Below are positions 1 through 9,769 of a stretch of 64,000 nucleotides of DNA, piece after piece (the stretch's first letter is position 1; each line of letters begins with the position of its first letter). The stretch lies in contig NZ_JAGFPE010000011.1 in assembly GCF_025962655.1 (NCBI RefSeq), positions 36,169 to 100,168 on the forward strand. Direction: 5' to 3'. The notes under the pieces were generated by a model. It ran no database searches, was not told the DNA's origin, and worked only from the letters and a program-made list of their open reading frames with translations. Made by a program: the position numbers and the translations under genes. Source of the stretch: Candidatus Symbiopectobacterium sp. NZEC151. Lineage in GTDB: Bacteria; Pseudomonadota; Gammaproteobacteria; Enterobacterales; Enterobacteriaceae.

Positions 1-1
1 G

Positions 2-292
2 ATGCTGCAAGCAGCTGGCCTGCCGGGCTTTATCGCTTACGGCGTATACATCGGTGAAGTGGTTGCCCCGATCCTGATTATTTTGGGTGTCTTTACTCGC
101 GTTTCCGGCCTGATTGCTGCGTTAACACTGGTGGTTGCTACGCTGATGGTCGGTATCGGTAATTTCTTTACCCTGACCAAAGTCGGTGCCTGGGCGCTGG
201 AAGTGGAAGCACTGTACTTCTTCGGTGGCCTGATCATCACGCTGGTAGGCAGTGGCCGTTACTCTGTGGTATCAAACCCAGATTACCGCTGA
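2..292 (+). CDS. DoxX family membrane protein (C-terminal part; start probably outside window)
   Basis: Ninety-six residues are visible and are almost entirely hydrophobic, with about three membrane segments (near residues 10-28, 32-52 and 66-83). The GEVVAPILIILGVFTR stretch resembles the second helix region of DoxX/YqjF/YphA-type proteins. Those proteins are usually 130-150 residues with four helices, so the first helix is probably upstream of base 1 and the ATG at base 2 is likely internal. The family is inner-membrane and its biochemical role is poorly defined; some members are linked to redox stress. A strong bidirectional terminator follows. Confidence 0.7.
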   Translation: MLQAAGLPGFIAYGVYIGEVVAPILIILGVFTRVSGLIAALTLVVATLMVGIGNFFTLTKVGAWALEVEALYFFGGLIITLVGSGRYSVVSNPDYR

Positions 293-316
293 TTTTACCG
301 TCAAAGAAATTGAATG

Positions 317-347
317 AAAAACGCCCGCGATTGCGGGCGTTTTTTTA
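317..347. terminator. Bidirectional intrinsic terminator between doxX-like gene and cysA
   Basis: An 8-bp perfect GC-rich stem (321-328 with 333-340) with a four-base loop is followed by seven T on the plus strand and preceded by an A run that serves as the U tract for the minus strand. It lies between two convergent genes and can end both. Confidence 0.85.
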
Positions 348-386
348 TGAACCGTTTGGTCTTTTTTTCGAAACGGTAGCTGTCGT

Positions 387-1379
387 TTAGATTTCCCAAT
401 CGTGGTTATACACTTTGGGTTTGAACTGGATAACATCGCCACGTTTCAAGCCGTTGAGGTTGATATCATCCTGTGCCACTTCGGCTTCGATCAGTTCGGG
501 TTCACCTTCAACTTTCAGCGACAGACGGGTCAATGCCCCCAATGGACGAATATCTCGCACTACCACCGGCTGAAACCCTTCTCGCGCTTCGGAAGCGATC
601 GCCACTTCATGAGGGCGGAACAGGATAGGTTTCTCACTGTGCGCCACTTTCAGGCGATTACTGTCACCCAGGAAGTGATAGACAAACTCACTGGCCGGGT
701 GGTTATACACCTCAGCAGGCGAGCCAATCTGCTCGATAACCCCTTTATTCATCAGCACAATACGGTCAGCAACTTCCATCGCCTCTTCCTGATCGTGCGT
801 CACAAACACCGATGTCAGGTTGATGTTCTCGTGTAACCGTGACAGCCAACGGCGCAGCTCTTTACGCACTTTGGCATCTAACGCACCAAACGGCTCATCC
901 AGCAGCAAAATACGCGGTTCAACAATCAGCGCACGCGCCAGCGCAATACGCTGGCGCTGACCGCCAGAAAGCTGCTCAGGATAACGATCCGCGAGCCAGT
1001 CTAACTGCACCATGTTCAGCAGCTCATGCACTTTCGTTTCAATATCGCGCTTGGAAGGACGGATACTGCGCGGTTTCATGCGTAAGCCAAAGGCCACGTT
1101 GTCAAAGACGGTCATGTGACGAAACAGCGCATAGTGCTGGAACACAAATCCCACGTTGCGATCGCGCACATCGTGCACCGACACATCTTCACCGTGAAAA
1201 ACAATCTGTCCGCTGTCCGGCTTTTCCAGGCCAGCAATAATGCGCAGCAAGGTGGTTTTGCCACAGCCCGACGGCCCGAGCAGTGCCACCAGCTCGCCGC
1301 TGTTGATCGCCAGATTGATTTCATTCAAGGCCCGGAACTGGCCAAACTGTTTGTTTATATTACGGATATCAATGCTCAT
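387..1379 (-). CDS. cysA: Sulfate/thiosulfate ABC transporter ATP-binding protein CysA
   Basis: This is the ATPase of the sulfate/thiosulfate importer and energises uptake through CysT-CysW at the inner membrane. It has Walker [10 protein letters not shown] (about residues 35-43), Q-loop FQHYALF, signature LSGGQRQR, Walker [12 protein letters not shown] and switch VTHDQEEA, followed by a TOBE-like C-terminal part. The frame stays open to 1433, but the family N-terminus ([13 protein letters not shown]) starts at 1379, giving 330 residues against 365 in E. coli; the C-terminal tail is shorter. The start overlaps the end of cysW by 11 bases, typical of translational coupling. It is the last gene of the sbp-cysTWA operon. 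Confidence 0.95.
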   Translation of the reverse strand: MSIDIRNINKQFGQFRALNEINLAINSGELVALLGPSGCGKTTLLRIIAGLEKPDSGQIVFHGEDVSVHDVRDRNVGFVFQHYALFRHMTVFDNVAFGLRMKPRSIRPSKRDIETKVHELLNMVQLDWLADRYPEQLSGGQRQRIALARALIVEPRILLLDEPFGALDAKVRKELRRWLSRLHENINLTSVFVTHDQEEAMEVADRIVLMNKGVIEQIGSPAEVYNHPASEFVYHFLGDSNRLKVAHSEKPILFRPHEVAIASEAREGFQPVVVRDIRPLGALTRLSLKVEGEPELIEAEVAQDDINLNGLKRGDVIQFKPKVYNHDWEI

Positions 1380-2253
1380 TTGGAGCCAGCTCCTGTTGGT
1401 GTTTCTCAACCTGTTTTGCCAGACGCCCTTCACTCCATTGGCGCAGCAGCAATACCACTAACGACATCAGCAACAATAAAATCGCCACGCTAAAAGCGGC
1501 TACAATGTTGTATTCGTTGTAAAGGATCTCAATGTGCAACGGTAAGGTGTTGGTCAAACCACGAATATGGCCAGATACCACGGATACCGCGCCAAACTCG
1601 CCCATCGCTCGTGCCGTACAAAGCACCACGCCGTAAATCAGCGCCCATTTCACATTGGGCAGCGTGATGTGCCAGAACATCTGCCAGCCGTTGGCGCCCA
1701 GCAAACGGGCCGCCTCCTCCTCCTGAGTGCCCTGCTGCTCCATCAAAGGAATCAGCTCGCGCGCCACATAAGGCAAGGTGACAAAAATGGTTGCCAGCAC
1801 GATCCCCGGCACGGCATAGACGATTTCAAGATGGTGCGCGGTCAGGAAAGGGTAAAAGTAGCTTTGTGCACCAAACAGCAGCACATACACCAACCCCACC
1901 ACCACCGGCGATACCGAGAAAGGCAAGTCAATCAGTGCCAGCAGTAAGGTTTTGCCGCGAAATTCAAATTTGGTCACGCTCCAGGCTGTCGCCAAACCAA
2001 ACACCACGTTAAGCGGTACGGAGATAACCGTCGCCAGCAGCGTCAATTTCAGCGCAGAAATCGCATCTGGTTCCGAAATCGCCTGCCAAAATGCACCTAC
2101 GCCTTTCGCCAACCCCTGCGTCAGCACCATCAATAGCGGCAGTACCAGCACCAGAAAGAATACCAGCCAGGCCAGCGTCACCAGTACGTAATAGGTCGTT
2201 GCGCGTTTTTTGCTCTTAGGAGCACGCGCAGCGGTAGCAATTACCTGTTCCAT
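1369..2253 (-). CDS. cysW: Sulfate ABC transporter permease CysW
   Basis: Inner-membrane permease subunit that pairs with CysT to form the sulfate channel. About six hydrophobic segments are visible. The EAA loop that contacts CysA is seen in [19 protein letters not shown] and is close to that of E. coli CysW, as are the [11 protein letters not shown] and [11 protein letters not shown] stretches. The frame opens with GTG at 2259, but the ATG at 2253 has an AAGG about nine bases upstream and is preferred, giving 294 residues (E. coli 291). It starts 10 bases after the cysT stop and overlaps cysA. Confidence 0.95.
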   Translation of the reverse strand: MEQVIATAARAPKSKKRATTYYVLVTLAWLVFFLVLVLPLLMVLTQGLAKGVGAFWQAISEPDAISALKLTLLATVISVPLNVVFGLATAWSVTKFEFRGKTLLLALIDLPFSVSPVVVGLVYVLLFGAQSYFYPFLTAHHLEIVYAVPGIVLATIFVTLPYVARELIPLMEQQGTQEEEAARLLGANGWQMFWHITLPNVKWALIYGVVLCTARAMGEFGAVSVVSGHIRGLTNTLPLHIEILYNEYNIVAAFSVAILLLLMSLVVLLLRQWSEGRLAKQVEKHQQELAPNEH

Positions 2254-2263
2254 TGTCACCGCC

Positions 2264-3076
2264 TTACAGTTTGGGCTGAATACGACGCTGCAACAGGTTA
2301 ATCAGCAGCAGCATAATGAAAGAGACCAACAGCATAAATACGCCGATACCGGTAGCGCCTTTGTAGTCATACTGATCGAGCTTGGAGACAATCAGCAGCG
2401 GCAGTATTTCGGTTTTAAAGGGAATGTTGCCCGCAATAAACACCACCGATCCGTATTCACCTACCCCACGTGCAAACGCCAGTGCAAACCCCGTCAACCA
2501 GGCCGGCAGCAGAGCAGGTAGCAGTACATGCCAGAACACCTGAGCCGGTTTTGCGCCCAGACAGGCCGCCGCTTCCTCCACTTCGCGAGGAATATCAGCC
2601 AGTACCGGTTGCAGCGTTCGCACCACAAAGGGCAAGGTGACAAAAATCAACGCCAGCGTGATACCCAAGCTGGTGTAGGCAATCTTGAAAGGAAACAGTC
2701 CGCCAATCAGCCCATTCGGTGCATACAGCGCCGTGAGTGCAATGCCCGCCACCGCCGTGGGCAGCGCAAAAGGCATGTCGATCATGGCATCGATCACCTT
2801 ACGGCCCGGAAACTGATAGCGCACCAACACCCAGGCCAGCAAGGTTCCCAGAATGCCATTAACAAAAGCCGCCGCCAGCGCCGTGCCAAAAGAGAGTTGC
2901 AGTGAAAACAGCACCTGGCGGCTGGTGATCAACGTCCAGAATTGCGTGAGTGTAAGCTGACTGGCGTAGACAAACATGCCCGCCAGCGGGATCAACACAA
3001 TCAAACTTAAGTAGCTGAGGCTAAACCCTAAGGTAAGGCCAAAACCAGGAATGACGGGAGAAATGCGTCGTGACAT
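2264..3076 (-). CDS. cysT: Sulfate ABC transporter permease CysT (CysU)
   Basis: First permease subunit of the sulfate/thiosulfate importer, 270 residues (E. coli 277). It has about six membrane segments, the EAA loop [20 protein letters not shown] and the conserved [12 protein letters not shown] and [12 protein letters not shown] stretches. It lies 97 bases after sbp and directly before cysW, so the four genes form one minus-strand operon. The longer sbp-cysT gap contains a small hairpin that may set relative expression. Confidence 0.95.
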   Translation of the reverse strand: MSRRISPVIPGFGLTLGFSLSYLSLIVLIPLAGMFVYASQLTLTQFWTLITSRQVLFSLQLSFGTALAAAFVNGILGTLLAWVLVRYQFPGRKVIDAMIDMPFALPTAVAGIALTALYAPNGLIGGLFPFKIAYTSLGITLALIFVTLPFVVRTLQPVLADIPREVEEAAACLGAKPAQVFWHVLLPALLPAWLTGFALAFARGVGEYGSVVFIAGNIPFKTEILPLLIVSKLDQYDYKGATGIGVFMLLVSFIMLLLINLLQRRIQPKL

Positions 3077-3131
3077 ACCAAGCCTTTCTTAATGCAATAG
3101 TCCAGTGAACCAGCCCCATCCACATGGCAAA

Positions 3132-3151
3132 GCCGCTATCGACGTAGCGGC
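3132..3151 (-). other. Intercistronic hairpin between sbp and cysT
   Basis: A perfect 7-bp GC-rich stem (3132-3138 with 3145-3151) lies in the gap between sbp and cysT. On the minus strand it is followed by only three T, so it is not a strong terminator. In many binding-protein operons such a stem partly ends transcription or protects the upstream mRNA, leaving more binding protein than permease. That role is inference here. Confidence 0.35.
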
Positions 3152-3173
3152 CAGCCAGCAGGAATTTTAAAAA

Positions 3174-4184
3174 TTATTTATTGATTTCATTGAAAATCTT
3201 GTCAAAAACGCCACCGTCGTTAAAGTATTGGTCCTGCACTTTGGTCCAGCCGCCAAACTCTTCATCGATGGTCACCAGTTTCACCGGTGCAAATTGACCT
3301 TTAAATTCTTCAGCAATCTTGGCATTGCGCGGACGGTAGAAGTTCTTACCGATAATGCGCTGCGCATCGTCGCTGTAGAGGTATTTCAGGTAGGCTTCAG
3401 CCTGTTTTTGTGTGCCTTTGCGTTCAACCACTTTGTCCACAACGGCAACCGGTGGCTCAGCCAGAATAGACAGCGACGGTGTGACGATTTCCAACTGATC
3501 GCCGCCCTGCTCTTTCAGTGAGAGATAGGCTTCGTTTTCCCACGCCAGCAGCACATCGCCCAGTTGGCGTTGTACGAAGCTGATGGTGGCACCGCGCGCA
3601 CCGGTGTCTAATACCGGCGCATGGCGATAAAGTTCAGTCACGAATTTCAGTGCAGTCGCATCACTCCCACCCGGCAGGTGCTTGGCATAAGCCCAGGCCG
3701 CCAGGAAGTTCCAACGCGCACCGCCGGAGGTTTTCGGGTTCGGCGTAATCACTTCCACGCCCGGTTTCACCAGATCGCCCCAGTCTTTGATGTTTTTCGG
3801 GTTGCCTTTGCGCACCAGGAACACAATGGTAGAGGTGTAAGGCGTGCTGTTATCCGGCAGGCGTGCCTGCCATTTGGGATCGATCAGCGGCTGATTCAGG
3901 TTCAGGGCATCAATATCCCCCGCCAGCGCCAGCGTCACCACGTCCGCCTGCAAACCATCGATGACCGAACGCGCCTGTTTGCCGGAGCCACCGTGGGAGT
4001 TTTTAATGGAAAGTGTTTCACCGGTGGTTTCTTTCCAATGTTTGATGAAGGCAGCGTTATATTCCTGATACAACTCACGCGTTGGGTCATAAGACACGTT
4101 CAACAATTCCGTTGCCGCAGACGCAGCACCCGCAAATAATACCGTTGCTGCTGCAAGAGATACTCCCAGACGGCGTATTGACAT
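3174..4184 (-). CDS. sbp: Periplasmic sulfate-binding protein (Sbp type)
   Basis: Periplasmic receptor that delivers sulfate to CysT-CysW-CysA. A signal peptide is visible (basic start, hydrophobic core, cleavage near AGAASA-AT). The mature part matches E. coli Sbp rather than Cys[51 protein letters not shown] and [13 protein letters not shown]. The ATG at 4184 is chosen because GGGAG lies about nine bases upstream; an in-frame GTG lies at 4193. It heads the cys operon, the place cysP holds in E. coli, where sbp is a separate gene. CysB control is expected from the family; I did not identify a site. Confidence 0.9.
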   Translation of the reverse strand: MSIRRLGVSLAAATVLFAGAASAATELLNVSYDPTRELYQEYNAAFIKHWKETTGETLSIKNSHGGSGKQARSVIDGLQADVVTLALAGDIDALNLNQPLIDPKWQARLPDNSTPYTSTIVFLVRKGNPKNIKDWGDLVKPGVEVITPNPKTSGGARWNFLAAWAYAKHLPGGSDATALKFVTELYRHAPVLDTGARGATISFVQRQLGDVLLAWENEAYLSLKEQGGDQLEIVTPSLSILAEPPVAVVDKVVERKGTQKQAEAYLKYLYSDDAQRIIGKNFYRPRNAKIAEEFKGQFAPVKLVTIDEEFGGWTKVQDQYFNDGGVFDKIFNEINK

Positions 4185-4385
4185 TATTATCACTCCCTCA
4201 ACATTTCTCGTAATTTGTGTAGTGTGTTTGGCGTAGTGCGGGCAATGGGCTCACAACATGGAGTGACAATAGAGGATAGGGGGTGGGGGCAAAAATATTG
4301 TTTCGCGATAATTTATGCTCTCGCGTTATATTCTTTGACCTTATTCATTTTTTTAAATCTAAGCAGATTGCCGGCTCGCAGGCAG

Positions 4386-4408
4386 CAAAAAGGGGCCATA
4401 GGCCCCTT
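4386..4408 (-). terminator. Terminator of cdaR
   Basis: Just after the cdaR stop, a compact inverted repeat (AAGGGGCC and GGCCCCTT arms around a three-base loop, 4390-4408) is followed on the minus strand by a run of T. This is a typical intrinsic terminator. Confidence 0.8.
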
Positions 4409-4427
4409 GGATCAATCAGATAGCAAC

Positions 4428-5585
4428 TTATTCTTCTTCATCCAGCTGCAATGCCACATAGAGCAGCAAGCGGTCATCGAAGTTGCCCAAATCCAGTCCG
4501 GTCAGCTCGGAGATACGGTTCAGGCGATATTCGAGCGTATTACGATGGATAAACAGCGCTTTAGCCGTGGCCCCCGGTTGAACATTATTGCGAAACCAGG
4601 CGTTAAGCGTGCGTCGCAGCAAGCCATTGCCGTCCATCGCTTTCAGTTTTGCCAGCGGACGAACCAGTTCATTGGCCTGCCAGCCACCGCGCAGGCTATC
4701 GAGCAGCACCGGCAGCATGAGATCCTGATAATAGTAGCAACGCTGGCTAGGCATACGCTGTTTCCCAACGCTCATGGTGGTGCGCGCAGTACGATAAGAA
4801 CGCGCAATGCTGCCAGGTCCGGTAAAATAGTTGCCCAACGCCATCCGTACCCGCAGGCGGCCGCTTTCGGTCATGCGAGAAAACAGGTTATCCACTCGAC
4901 GCCGATGCTCTTCGGCATCCCAGCGGCCATGGCTGTTCAGCGCGGGTTTCAGCACTACCATTTCGGTCAGAGACACGATAGCGATCAGGTTGTTGCGTTC
5001 GGGCGTGGTCAACAGCGTTTGCAACTGCTGCAATTCTGCCATGGCACTGTCTACGCCCAATTGGCCGCTATCGACTTCGACAACCGCCACCACGCGCGGC
5101 GTATTGAGATCGATCCCCAAACGTTGTGCCCACTCCATCAGCGCAGGCGACAGCTCGTCGGTACGAATCAGGTTGAGCACCAGCTCTTCACGCAAACGGC
5201 TATCCTGCGCCAGCATGTGCAACAGTCGGGCCTGTTCCAGCATCATCTCTGCGGTCATGCACACCAGTTCACCAAACTGGCGCAAATGGGCGGGATTACC
5301 GGTCAGGCCGATGACGCCGACGATTTCACCGTCAATGCGCAGCGGCAAGTTGATACCGGGCCGCACGCCGTGCAGATGGCGGGCAACCGCATCGTCGATA
5401 TCGACCACACGCCCCTGTGACAAGGCCAGCAGCGCACCTTCATGCAATTCCCCGACACGTTCCCGATCGCCACTGCCTATGATTCGTCCACGTGCATCCA
5501 TCACGTTGATATTACTATCAATAATTTGCATGGTGCGCGCAACGATGTCCTGCGCCAGCTTTGCGTTGAGATGATATGACGCCAT
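4428..5585 (-). CDS. cdaR: Sugar diacid (carbohydrate diacid) regulator CdaR
   Basis: Transcriptional activator of glucarate/galactarate/glycerate use in E. coli. The protein has 385 residues and is colinear with E. coli CdaR. The N-terminal sugar-diacid-recognition domain (about residues 1-140) holds NINVMDARGRIIGSGDRER and GINLPLRIDGEIVGVIGLTG. The C-terminal PucR-type helix-turn-helix is at about 330-380 (ALFIHRNTLEYRLNRISELT). It lies downstream of degP on the same strand, as in E. coli, with its own terminator after it. No glucarate or galactarate genes are in the window, so its targets lie elsewhere. Confidence 0.95.
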   Translation of the reverse strand: MASYHLNAKLAQDIVARTMQIIDSNINVMDARGRIIGSGDRERVGELHEGALLALSQGRVVDIDDAVARHLHGVRPGINLPLRIDGEIVGVIGLTGNPAHLRQFGELVCMTAEMMLEQARLLHMLAQDSRLREELVLNLIRTDELSPALMEWAQRLGIDLNTPRVVAVVEVDSGQLGVDSAMAELQQLQTLLTTPERNNLIAIVSLTEMVVLKPALNSHGRWDAEEHRRRVDNLFSRMTESGRLRVRMALGNYFTGPGSIARSYRTARTTMSVGKQRMPSQRCYYYQDLMLPVLLDSLRGGWQANELVRPLAKLKAMDGNGLLRRTLNAWFRNNVQPGATAKALFIHRNTLEYRLNRISELTGLDLGNFDDRLLLYVALQLDEEE

Positions 5586-5743
5586 TCCCGCCCCTGGAAA
5601 GAGAAAGTGACAATTGCACTATCATAGCGTTGCCCTGAAAGCTGGACATTGTGCAATTTCACAAACATCAGCCCAATTCATTAGAATTGCGGGAAATATC
5701 ACAAAATAAGAGCGAGGCGGCGCAGGGCAAAAGCGGAAATAAA

Positions 5744-5770
5744 AAAGGAGCGTCAAGAATACGCTCCTTT
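5744..5770 (-). terminator. Terminator of degP
   Basis: AAAGGAGCG and CGCTCCTTT arms (5744-5752 and 5762-5770) flank a nine-base loop and are followed on the minus strand by a T run. It lies about 20 bases past the degP stop and separates it from cdaR. Confidence 0.85.
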
Positions 5771-5790
5771 CAGTCTGAAACCGCTAGCGT

Positions 5791-7224
5791 TTATTGTGCC
5801 AACAGATAAAGCGTGGTATTACCGCGCAACACATTCAGCGCCAACACCGGAGGTTTGCTGTCCAGAATTTTACGCAGTTCACCGAGGTTCTGCACCGACT
5901 GCTGATTGACCCCGAGGATCACGTCATCCTTCTTCAAGCCGATTTTCGCCGCCGCCGAACCGGCTTTCACCTCGTCCACCTTGACGCCTTTCTGACCGTC
6001 GATTTCGGTGTTGCTGAGCGATGCGCCGCTGATGCCGGTGTAGAGATTGCCGGATGCGACCTGTGTCTGACTGGTCTGCTGCAAAGTGACTTCTACCGTT
6101 AACGGTTTACCTTCACGCAGCAGCCCCAGTTTGACCTTGCTACCAACCGGCAAGGACCCAACCTGGGCACGCAGTGCCGCAAAGCTACTTATCGGCTTGT
6201 CGTTCAGCGTCAAAATAACGTCACCGGCTTTGATGCCTGCTTCGTCCGCAGCGGATTTCGGCCTGACCTGGCTGACAAATGCCCCGCGCTGCGCATCCAC
6301 TTTCATCGCTTGCGCCAGATCGGAATTCAGCTCGGTGCCGGTAATGCCCAGTTCGCCGCGTTTCACGTCGCCAAACTCAACCAATTGCGCCGTGAGGTTT
6401 TTCACCATGTTACTCGGAATGGCAAAACCGATACCGATGTTTCCGCCATCCGGTGCCAGAATCGCGGTGTTCAGGCCGATTAGTTCACCGTTGAGGTTAA
6501 CCAGCGCGCCGCCGGAGTTGCCTCGGTTGATCGCCGCATCGGTCTGGATAAAGTTTTCATAGTTTTCGATATTGAGCCCGCTGCGCCCCAGCGCTGAAAC
6601 AATACCGGACGTGGCCGTTTGACCCAAACCATAGGGGTTACCGATTGCCACAGTGTAGTCACCCACGCGCAACTGATCGGAATCAGCGATCTTGATGGCG
6701 GTAAGATTTTTAAAATCAATCAGTTGAATCAACGCGACATCGGTACGCGGGTCTTTGCCAATCACTTTGGCATCGTACTTACGCCCGTCATAGAGCCGCA
6801 CCTGAATCTTGTCGGCGTTGTCGACCACGTGGTTATTGGTTACCACATAGCCTTTCTCCGCGTTGATCACCACGCCTGAACCCAATGCCTGGAAGTTCTC
6901 ACGCTTTGCAGGCGCGCCTTCTTCCCCTTCATCTTCGGCCCCCTGACAAATCGGGGAATTTTGGAAGGGGGAACCCTCCTGACAGAATGGCGAATTCTCA
7001 CCGAAGAAAGGCTGCATCTGCTGCGGAATATTGCTGCGCTTGACGTCGGTATGCCCTTCAATGGAGATGCTGACGACGGAAGGCATCACTTTCTCGAGCA
7101 TCGGAGCCAGACTTGGCATCTGGCTGGATGTCGATACTACCGCCTCAGTCGCCGCAAAGACCTGCCCCATGCTCATTGCCAGGCTCAGCGCCAATGCACT
7201 CAGAACCAATGATTTTCTTTTCAT
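5791..7224 (-). CDS. degP: Periplasmic serine endoprotease/chaperone DegP (HtrA)
   Basis: Degrades or holds misfolded envelope proteins in the periplasm. The order is a signal peptide (cleavage near QVFA-AT), an LA loop with two cysteines (about 81 and 93) as in E. coli, a trypsin-like domain with the catalytic triad His132 (TNNHVVD), Asp162 (TDVALI) and Ser237 (NRGNSGGA), then two PDZ domains (about 285-375 and 390-475). Length is 477 residues against 474 in E. coli. A sigma-E-type promoter lies about 115 bases upstream and a hairpin is predicted in the leader. It sits between dgt and cdaR on the same strand, as in E. coli. Confidence 0.97.
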   Translation of the reverse strand: MKRKSLVLSALALSLAMSMGQVFAATEAVVSTSSQMPSLAPMLEKVMPSVVSISIEGHTDVKRSNIPQQMQPFFGENSPFCQEGSPFQNSPICQGAEDEGEEGAPAKRENFQALGSGVVINAEKGYVVTNNHVVDNADKIQVRLYDGRKYDAKVIGKDPRTDVALIQLIDFKNLTAIKIADSDQLRVGDYTVAIGNPYGLGQTATSGIVSALGRSGLNIENYENFIQTDAAINRGNSGGALVNLNGELIGLNTAILAPDGGNIGIGFAIPSNMVKNLTAQLVEFGDVKRGELGITGTELNSDLAQAMKVDAQRGAFVSQVRPKSAADEAGIKAGDVILTLNDKPISSFAALRAQVGSLPVGSKVKLGLLREGKPLTVEVTLQQTSQTQVASGNLYTGISGASLSNTEIDGQKGVKVDEVKAGSAAAKIGLKKDDVILGVNQQSVQNLGELRKILDSKPPVLALNVLRGNTTLYLLAQ

Positions 7225-7270
7225 GATCTCTTATCTCGTCGTATCAACAGGTGAATCCCACGTCGCCGAA

Positions 7271-7322
7271 CCTGTTTACCATCCCACCCTCTCGATGTCG
7301 CGCTGGCGGGTTCGTAAACAGG
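7271..7322 (-). other. Inverted repeat / hairpin in the degP leader
   Basis: CCTGTTTAC (7271-7279) and GTAAACAGG (7314-7322) are perfect 9-bp inverted repeats about 34 bases apart. They lie between the predicted sigma-E promoter and the degP start, so a leader RNA would carry the stem. C-rich and G-rich runs inside the loop could extend it. The GTAAAC arms also resemble CpxR half-sites, so a DNA-level role is possible. Either function is inference. Confidence 0.4.
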
Positions 7323-7344
7323 CTCAATTGGCGTTCGCGCTATA

Positions 7345-7371
7345 TCAGATAAACAAGAAAGCACAAAGTTC
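7345..7371 (-). promoter_or_regulatory. Sigma-E (RpoE) promoter of degP
   Basis: On the minus strand a GAACTT -35 element (7366-7371) is followed after 16 bases by a TCTGA -10 element (7345-7349). This has the motif and spacing of the known E. coli degP sigma-E promoter, and it lies at a suitable distance before degP. Confidence 0.85.
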
Positions 7372-7426
7372 ATCGCCGCGCGCTGGCCCAAACGTAAGCA
7401 AGTATGGAGCCGCTTTACATAAATTG

Positions 7427-8938
7427 TTATTCCGCCGCCATCAGCCGCCGGTATTCGTCGTAAGCGTAAAGATCTGTCATTCCGCTGATATAATCTTGAA
7501 TCAATCGTGCCCGATAATAGTATTCCCATATCTCCTGTTCGTCGCGAGACAGGGAGGAGAGCCGGAGCGTGGCTTCACGATAGGCCAGGCAATGTTTGCT
7601 GGACAGTTTGTGGTACAGCCGGGTTTCGATGGGATAGTGCGGATGCGTATCGTCATTCACCATCAGGCTGAAGGCGTCATAAGACATTTCCAGCAGCGGA
7701 TGGTAGATATCCAATAGCCCCCCGATAACGCGATAGCCTTGCAGCTCCAGCTTTTCGACTTCTGCGTTATTAAACACATACTTGCGCGCCACCTCTTTGA
7801 ATACCCGCAACAGCTTGGCCTGCGCACCCTTGTCCTCCAGCAACGCTTCATCAAAAGCGCCAGCGTAAATTGCAGGCAGATTTTTGAGAAAACGGTGTGC
7901 CGCGTAAGGCACCAGCCTTGCCACGGTATTGACGCGCAACTGCATAAAAAATTGATCGTCGGTGCTGCGCCAACGGTGCCGTTTTCGGCTTTCGTAAGCC
8001 TGCTCTACGGTTTTGGCAAACAGATCCGAAGGATCGACGGTACCCCAGGTCTGGCGCAGGTACAGATAAAGCTGTTCGGTGCTGAGGATCTCTTTTTCTA
8101 CCGCATCCTCCAGATCGGCGACGCAGTAGGAGATGTCGTCAGCGGCTTCCATGATGTAGGTGAGCGGGAAGCGGTGGTATTCGTCCAGCGACAACGCCTG
8201 GCGCAAATCGGCAACAAAATCCTGTTCGGAAAGATAGTAGCCCGGCTTTTTCATCAGATAGCGGTAGTTGTCAGGCACCTCGCCGACCCAATACGCTGGC
8301 CGGGTATATTTGAGAATACAGCCCACCTGGCTGTAGGTAAGATTCAGTTTAAGCAACGTATGCACCAACCGAATCGCCTGCGCATTGCCTTCAAAATGGC
8401 TGAGGTCCTGCCGCACCTGACGCCGCAATGCATCATGGGCATCGCCTTTCAGGCGCAGGGCTTCAGCCTGGCAGGCATCATCACGCGGCAATGCCTCATC
8501 CTGAATATAAGCGGCATCCAACCGTTTTCTAAACCAGTTATTGATGGCGGATTCACCAAAATGGCCAAAGGGTGGGTTACCGATGTCATGCATCAGGCAG
8601 GCCATTTCCACCATGCTTTCAAAGGGGGTTTGCCAGAGAGACAGGCCGAGGGCATCCAGTCGATTTTCGCCTTTTATCCGCACCAGAATATCTTTGGCGA
8701 TGTAACGACCGACCTGCTGCACTTCCATAGAGTGTGTCAGTCGCGAACGCACCGCGGCGTTACGCTCCAGAGGAAACACCTGCGTCTTCTGTTGTAAACG
8801 GCGGATCGCGGCAGAGTTGATGATACGCCCCCTGTCGCTTTCGAACAGGCGCACGATGTCATATTCACTCTCAGCCGTAATCGGTTTGCTCAGCGGCCGC
8901 TGAACGCTGAACTTCTTTGAAAAATCGATATCGGACAT
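7427..8938 (-). CDS. dgt: Deoxyguanosinetriphosphate triphosphohydrolase (dGTPase)
   Basis: Hydrolyses dGTP to deoxyguanosine and tripolyphosphate in the cytoplasm, affecting dNTP pools. It has 503 residues and is colinear with E. coli Dgt. The HD-domain metal residues are visible: His69 (RLTHSME), His117-Asp118 ([15 protein letters not shown]) and a later Asp in [10 protein letters not shown]. The N-terminal [20 protein letters not shown] stretch and the C-terminal [18 protein letters not shown] are strongly conserved. It is divergent from mtnN and upstream of degP, as in E. coli; the degP promoter lies in the gap after it. Confidence 0.97.
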   Translation of the reverse strand: MSDIDFSKKFSVQRPLSKPITAESEYDIVRLFESDRGRIINSAAIRRLQQKTQVFPLERNAAVRSRLTHSMEVQQVGRYIAKDILVRIKGENRLDALGLSLWQTPFESMVEMACLMHDIGNPPFGHFGESAINNWFRKRLDAAYIQDEALPRDDACQAEALRLKGDAHDALRRQVRQDLSHFEGNAQAIRLVHTLLKLNLTYSQVGCILKYTRPAYWVGEVPDNYRYLMKKPGYYLSEQDFVADLRQALSLDEYHRFPLTYIMEAADDISYCVADLEDAVEKEILSTEQLYLYLRQTWGTVDPSDLFAKTVEQAYESRKRHRWRSTDDQFFMQLRVNTVARLVPYAAHRFLKNLPAIYAGAFDEALLEDKGAQAKLLRVFKEVARKYVFNNAEVEKLELQGYRVIGGLLDIYHPLLEMSYDAFSLMVNDDTHPHYPIETRLYHKLSSKHCLAYREATLRLSSLSRDEQEIWEYYYRARLIQDYISGMTDLYAYDEYRRLMAAE

Positions 8939-9067
8939 CCCCTTCCTCCTTTACCGCCGCCAAAATCACGCCTGGGTTCCATTTCCCCCCGTTAGCCATG
9001 ATAGACTACACAACACACACTACGGCTAACTATTCGAAATACTATTCGAAATTTTGTGGGGAATCTT

Positions 9068-9769
9068 ATGAAAGTCGGCATTATCGGGGCCATGGAACAA
9101 GAAGTGACGCTTCTGCGCGATCGCATCGAAAACCTCAAAACCTTCACGCGCGCCGGGTGCGAAATCTACAGCGGATCGCTGAACGGCGTCGACGTGGCGC
9201 TGTTAAAATCGGGTATTGGCAAGGTTTCTGCGGCAATGGGCACCACGCTACTGCTGGAACACGCTCAACCGGACCTCATCATCAACACCGGCTCTGCGGG
9301 TGGTCTGGCACCGACCCTGAACGTCGGCGATATCGTGGTATCCGGTGAAGCGCGCTATCACGATGCCGATGTCACCGCTTTCGGTTATGAAGCAGGTCAG
9401 ATGGCAGGTTGTCCAGCGGCGTTTCCCGCCGATGCGTCCCTGATTGCGCTGGCCGAGCGCGCCATTGTGTCTCTGCAACTGAATGCCGTGCAGGGGCTTA
9501 TCGTCAGTGGTGATGCGTTTATCAACGGTGCCGAGCCGCTGGCCCGCATCCGTCGCACCTTCCCGCAGGCCGTCGCGGTCGAAATGGAAGCCACCGCAAT
9601 TGCTCACGTTTGCCATCAGTTCGGCGTGCCTTTCGTGGTAGTACGCGCTATCTCCGATGTGGCTGACAAAGCGTCGCACCTGAGTTTTGATGAGTTTCTG
9701 GCCGTGGCGGCCCAGCAATCGTCGCGCATGGTGAGTGCCATGCTGCAAGAGCTTGCCGGAAAAGCCTGA
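9068..9769 (+). CDS. mtnN: 5'-methylthioadenosine/S-adenosylhomocysteine nucleosidase
   Basis: Cleaves methylthioadenosine, S-adenosylhomocysteine and 5'-deoxyadenosine, feeding methionine salvage and autoinducer-2 precursor formation. The protein has 233 residues (E. coli 232). It shows Glu12 (GAMEQEV), the GxGK-like [10 protein letters not shown] loop, the catalytic glutamate region [14 protein letters not shown] and the Asp in ISDVADK. The frame opens with GTG at 9056, but the ATG at 9068 follows a GGGGAA ribosome-binding site and matches the family N-terminus. Its TGA overlaps the ATG of btuF, so the two are translationally coupled. Confidence 0.96.
   Translation: MKVGIIGAMEQEVTLLRDRIENLKTFTRAGCEIYSGSLNGVDVALLKSGIGKVSAAMGTTLLLEHAQPDLIINTGSAGGLAPTLNVGDIVVSGEARYHDADVTAFGYEAGQMAGCPAAFPADASLIALAERAIVSLQLNAVQGLIVSGDAFINGAEPLARIRRTFPQAVAVEMEATAIAHVCHQFGVPFVVVRAISDVADKASHLSFDEFLAVAAQQSSRMVSAMLQELAGKA

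Noticed and set aside
4215..5420. A 401-codon open frame on the plus strand
   Set aside because: It lies antisense to cdaR, which is a clear family match. Its composition (Gln/His/Arg-rich) is typical of a shadow frame.
7739..8797. A 352-codon open frame on the plus strand
   Set aside because: It is antisense to dgt, whose HD motifs and conserved ends are intact.
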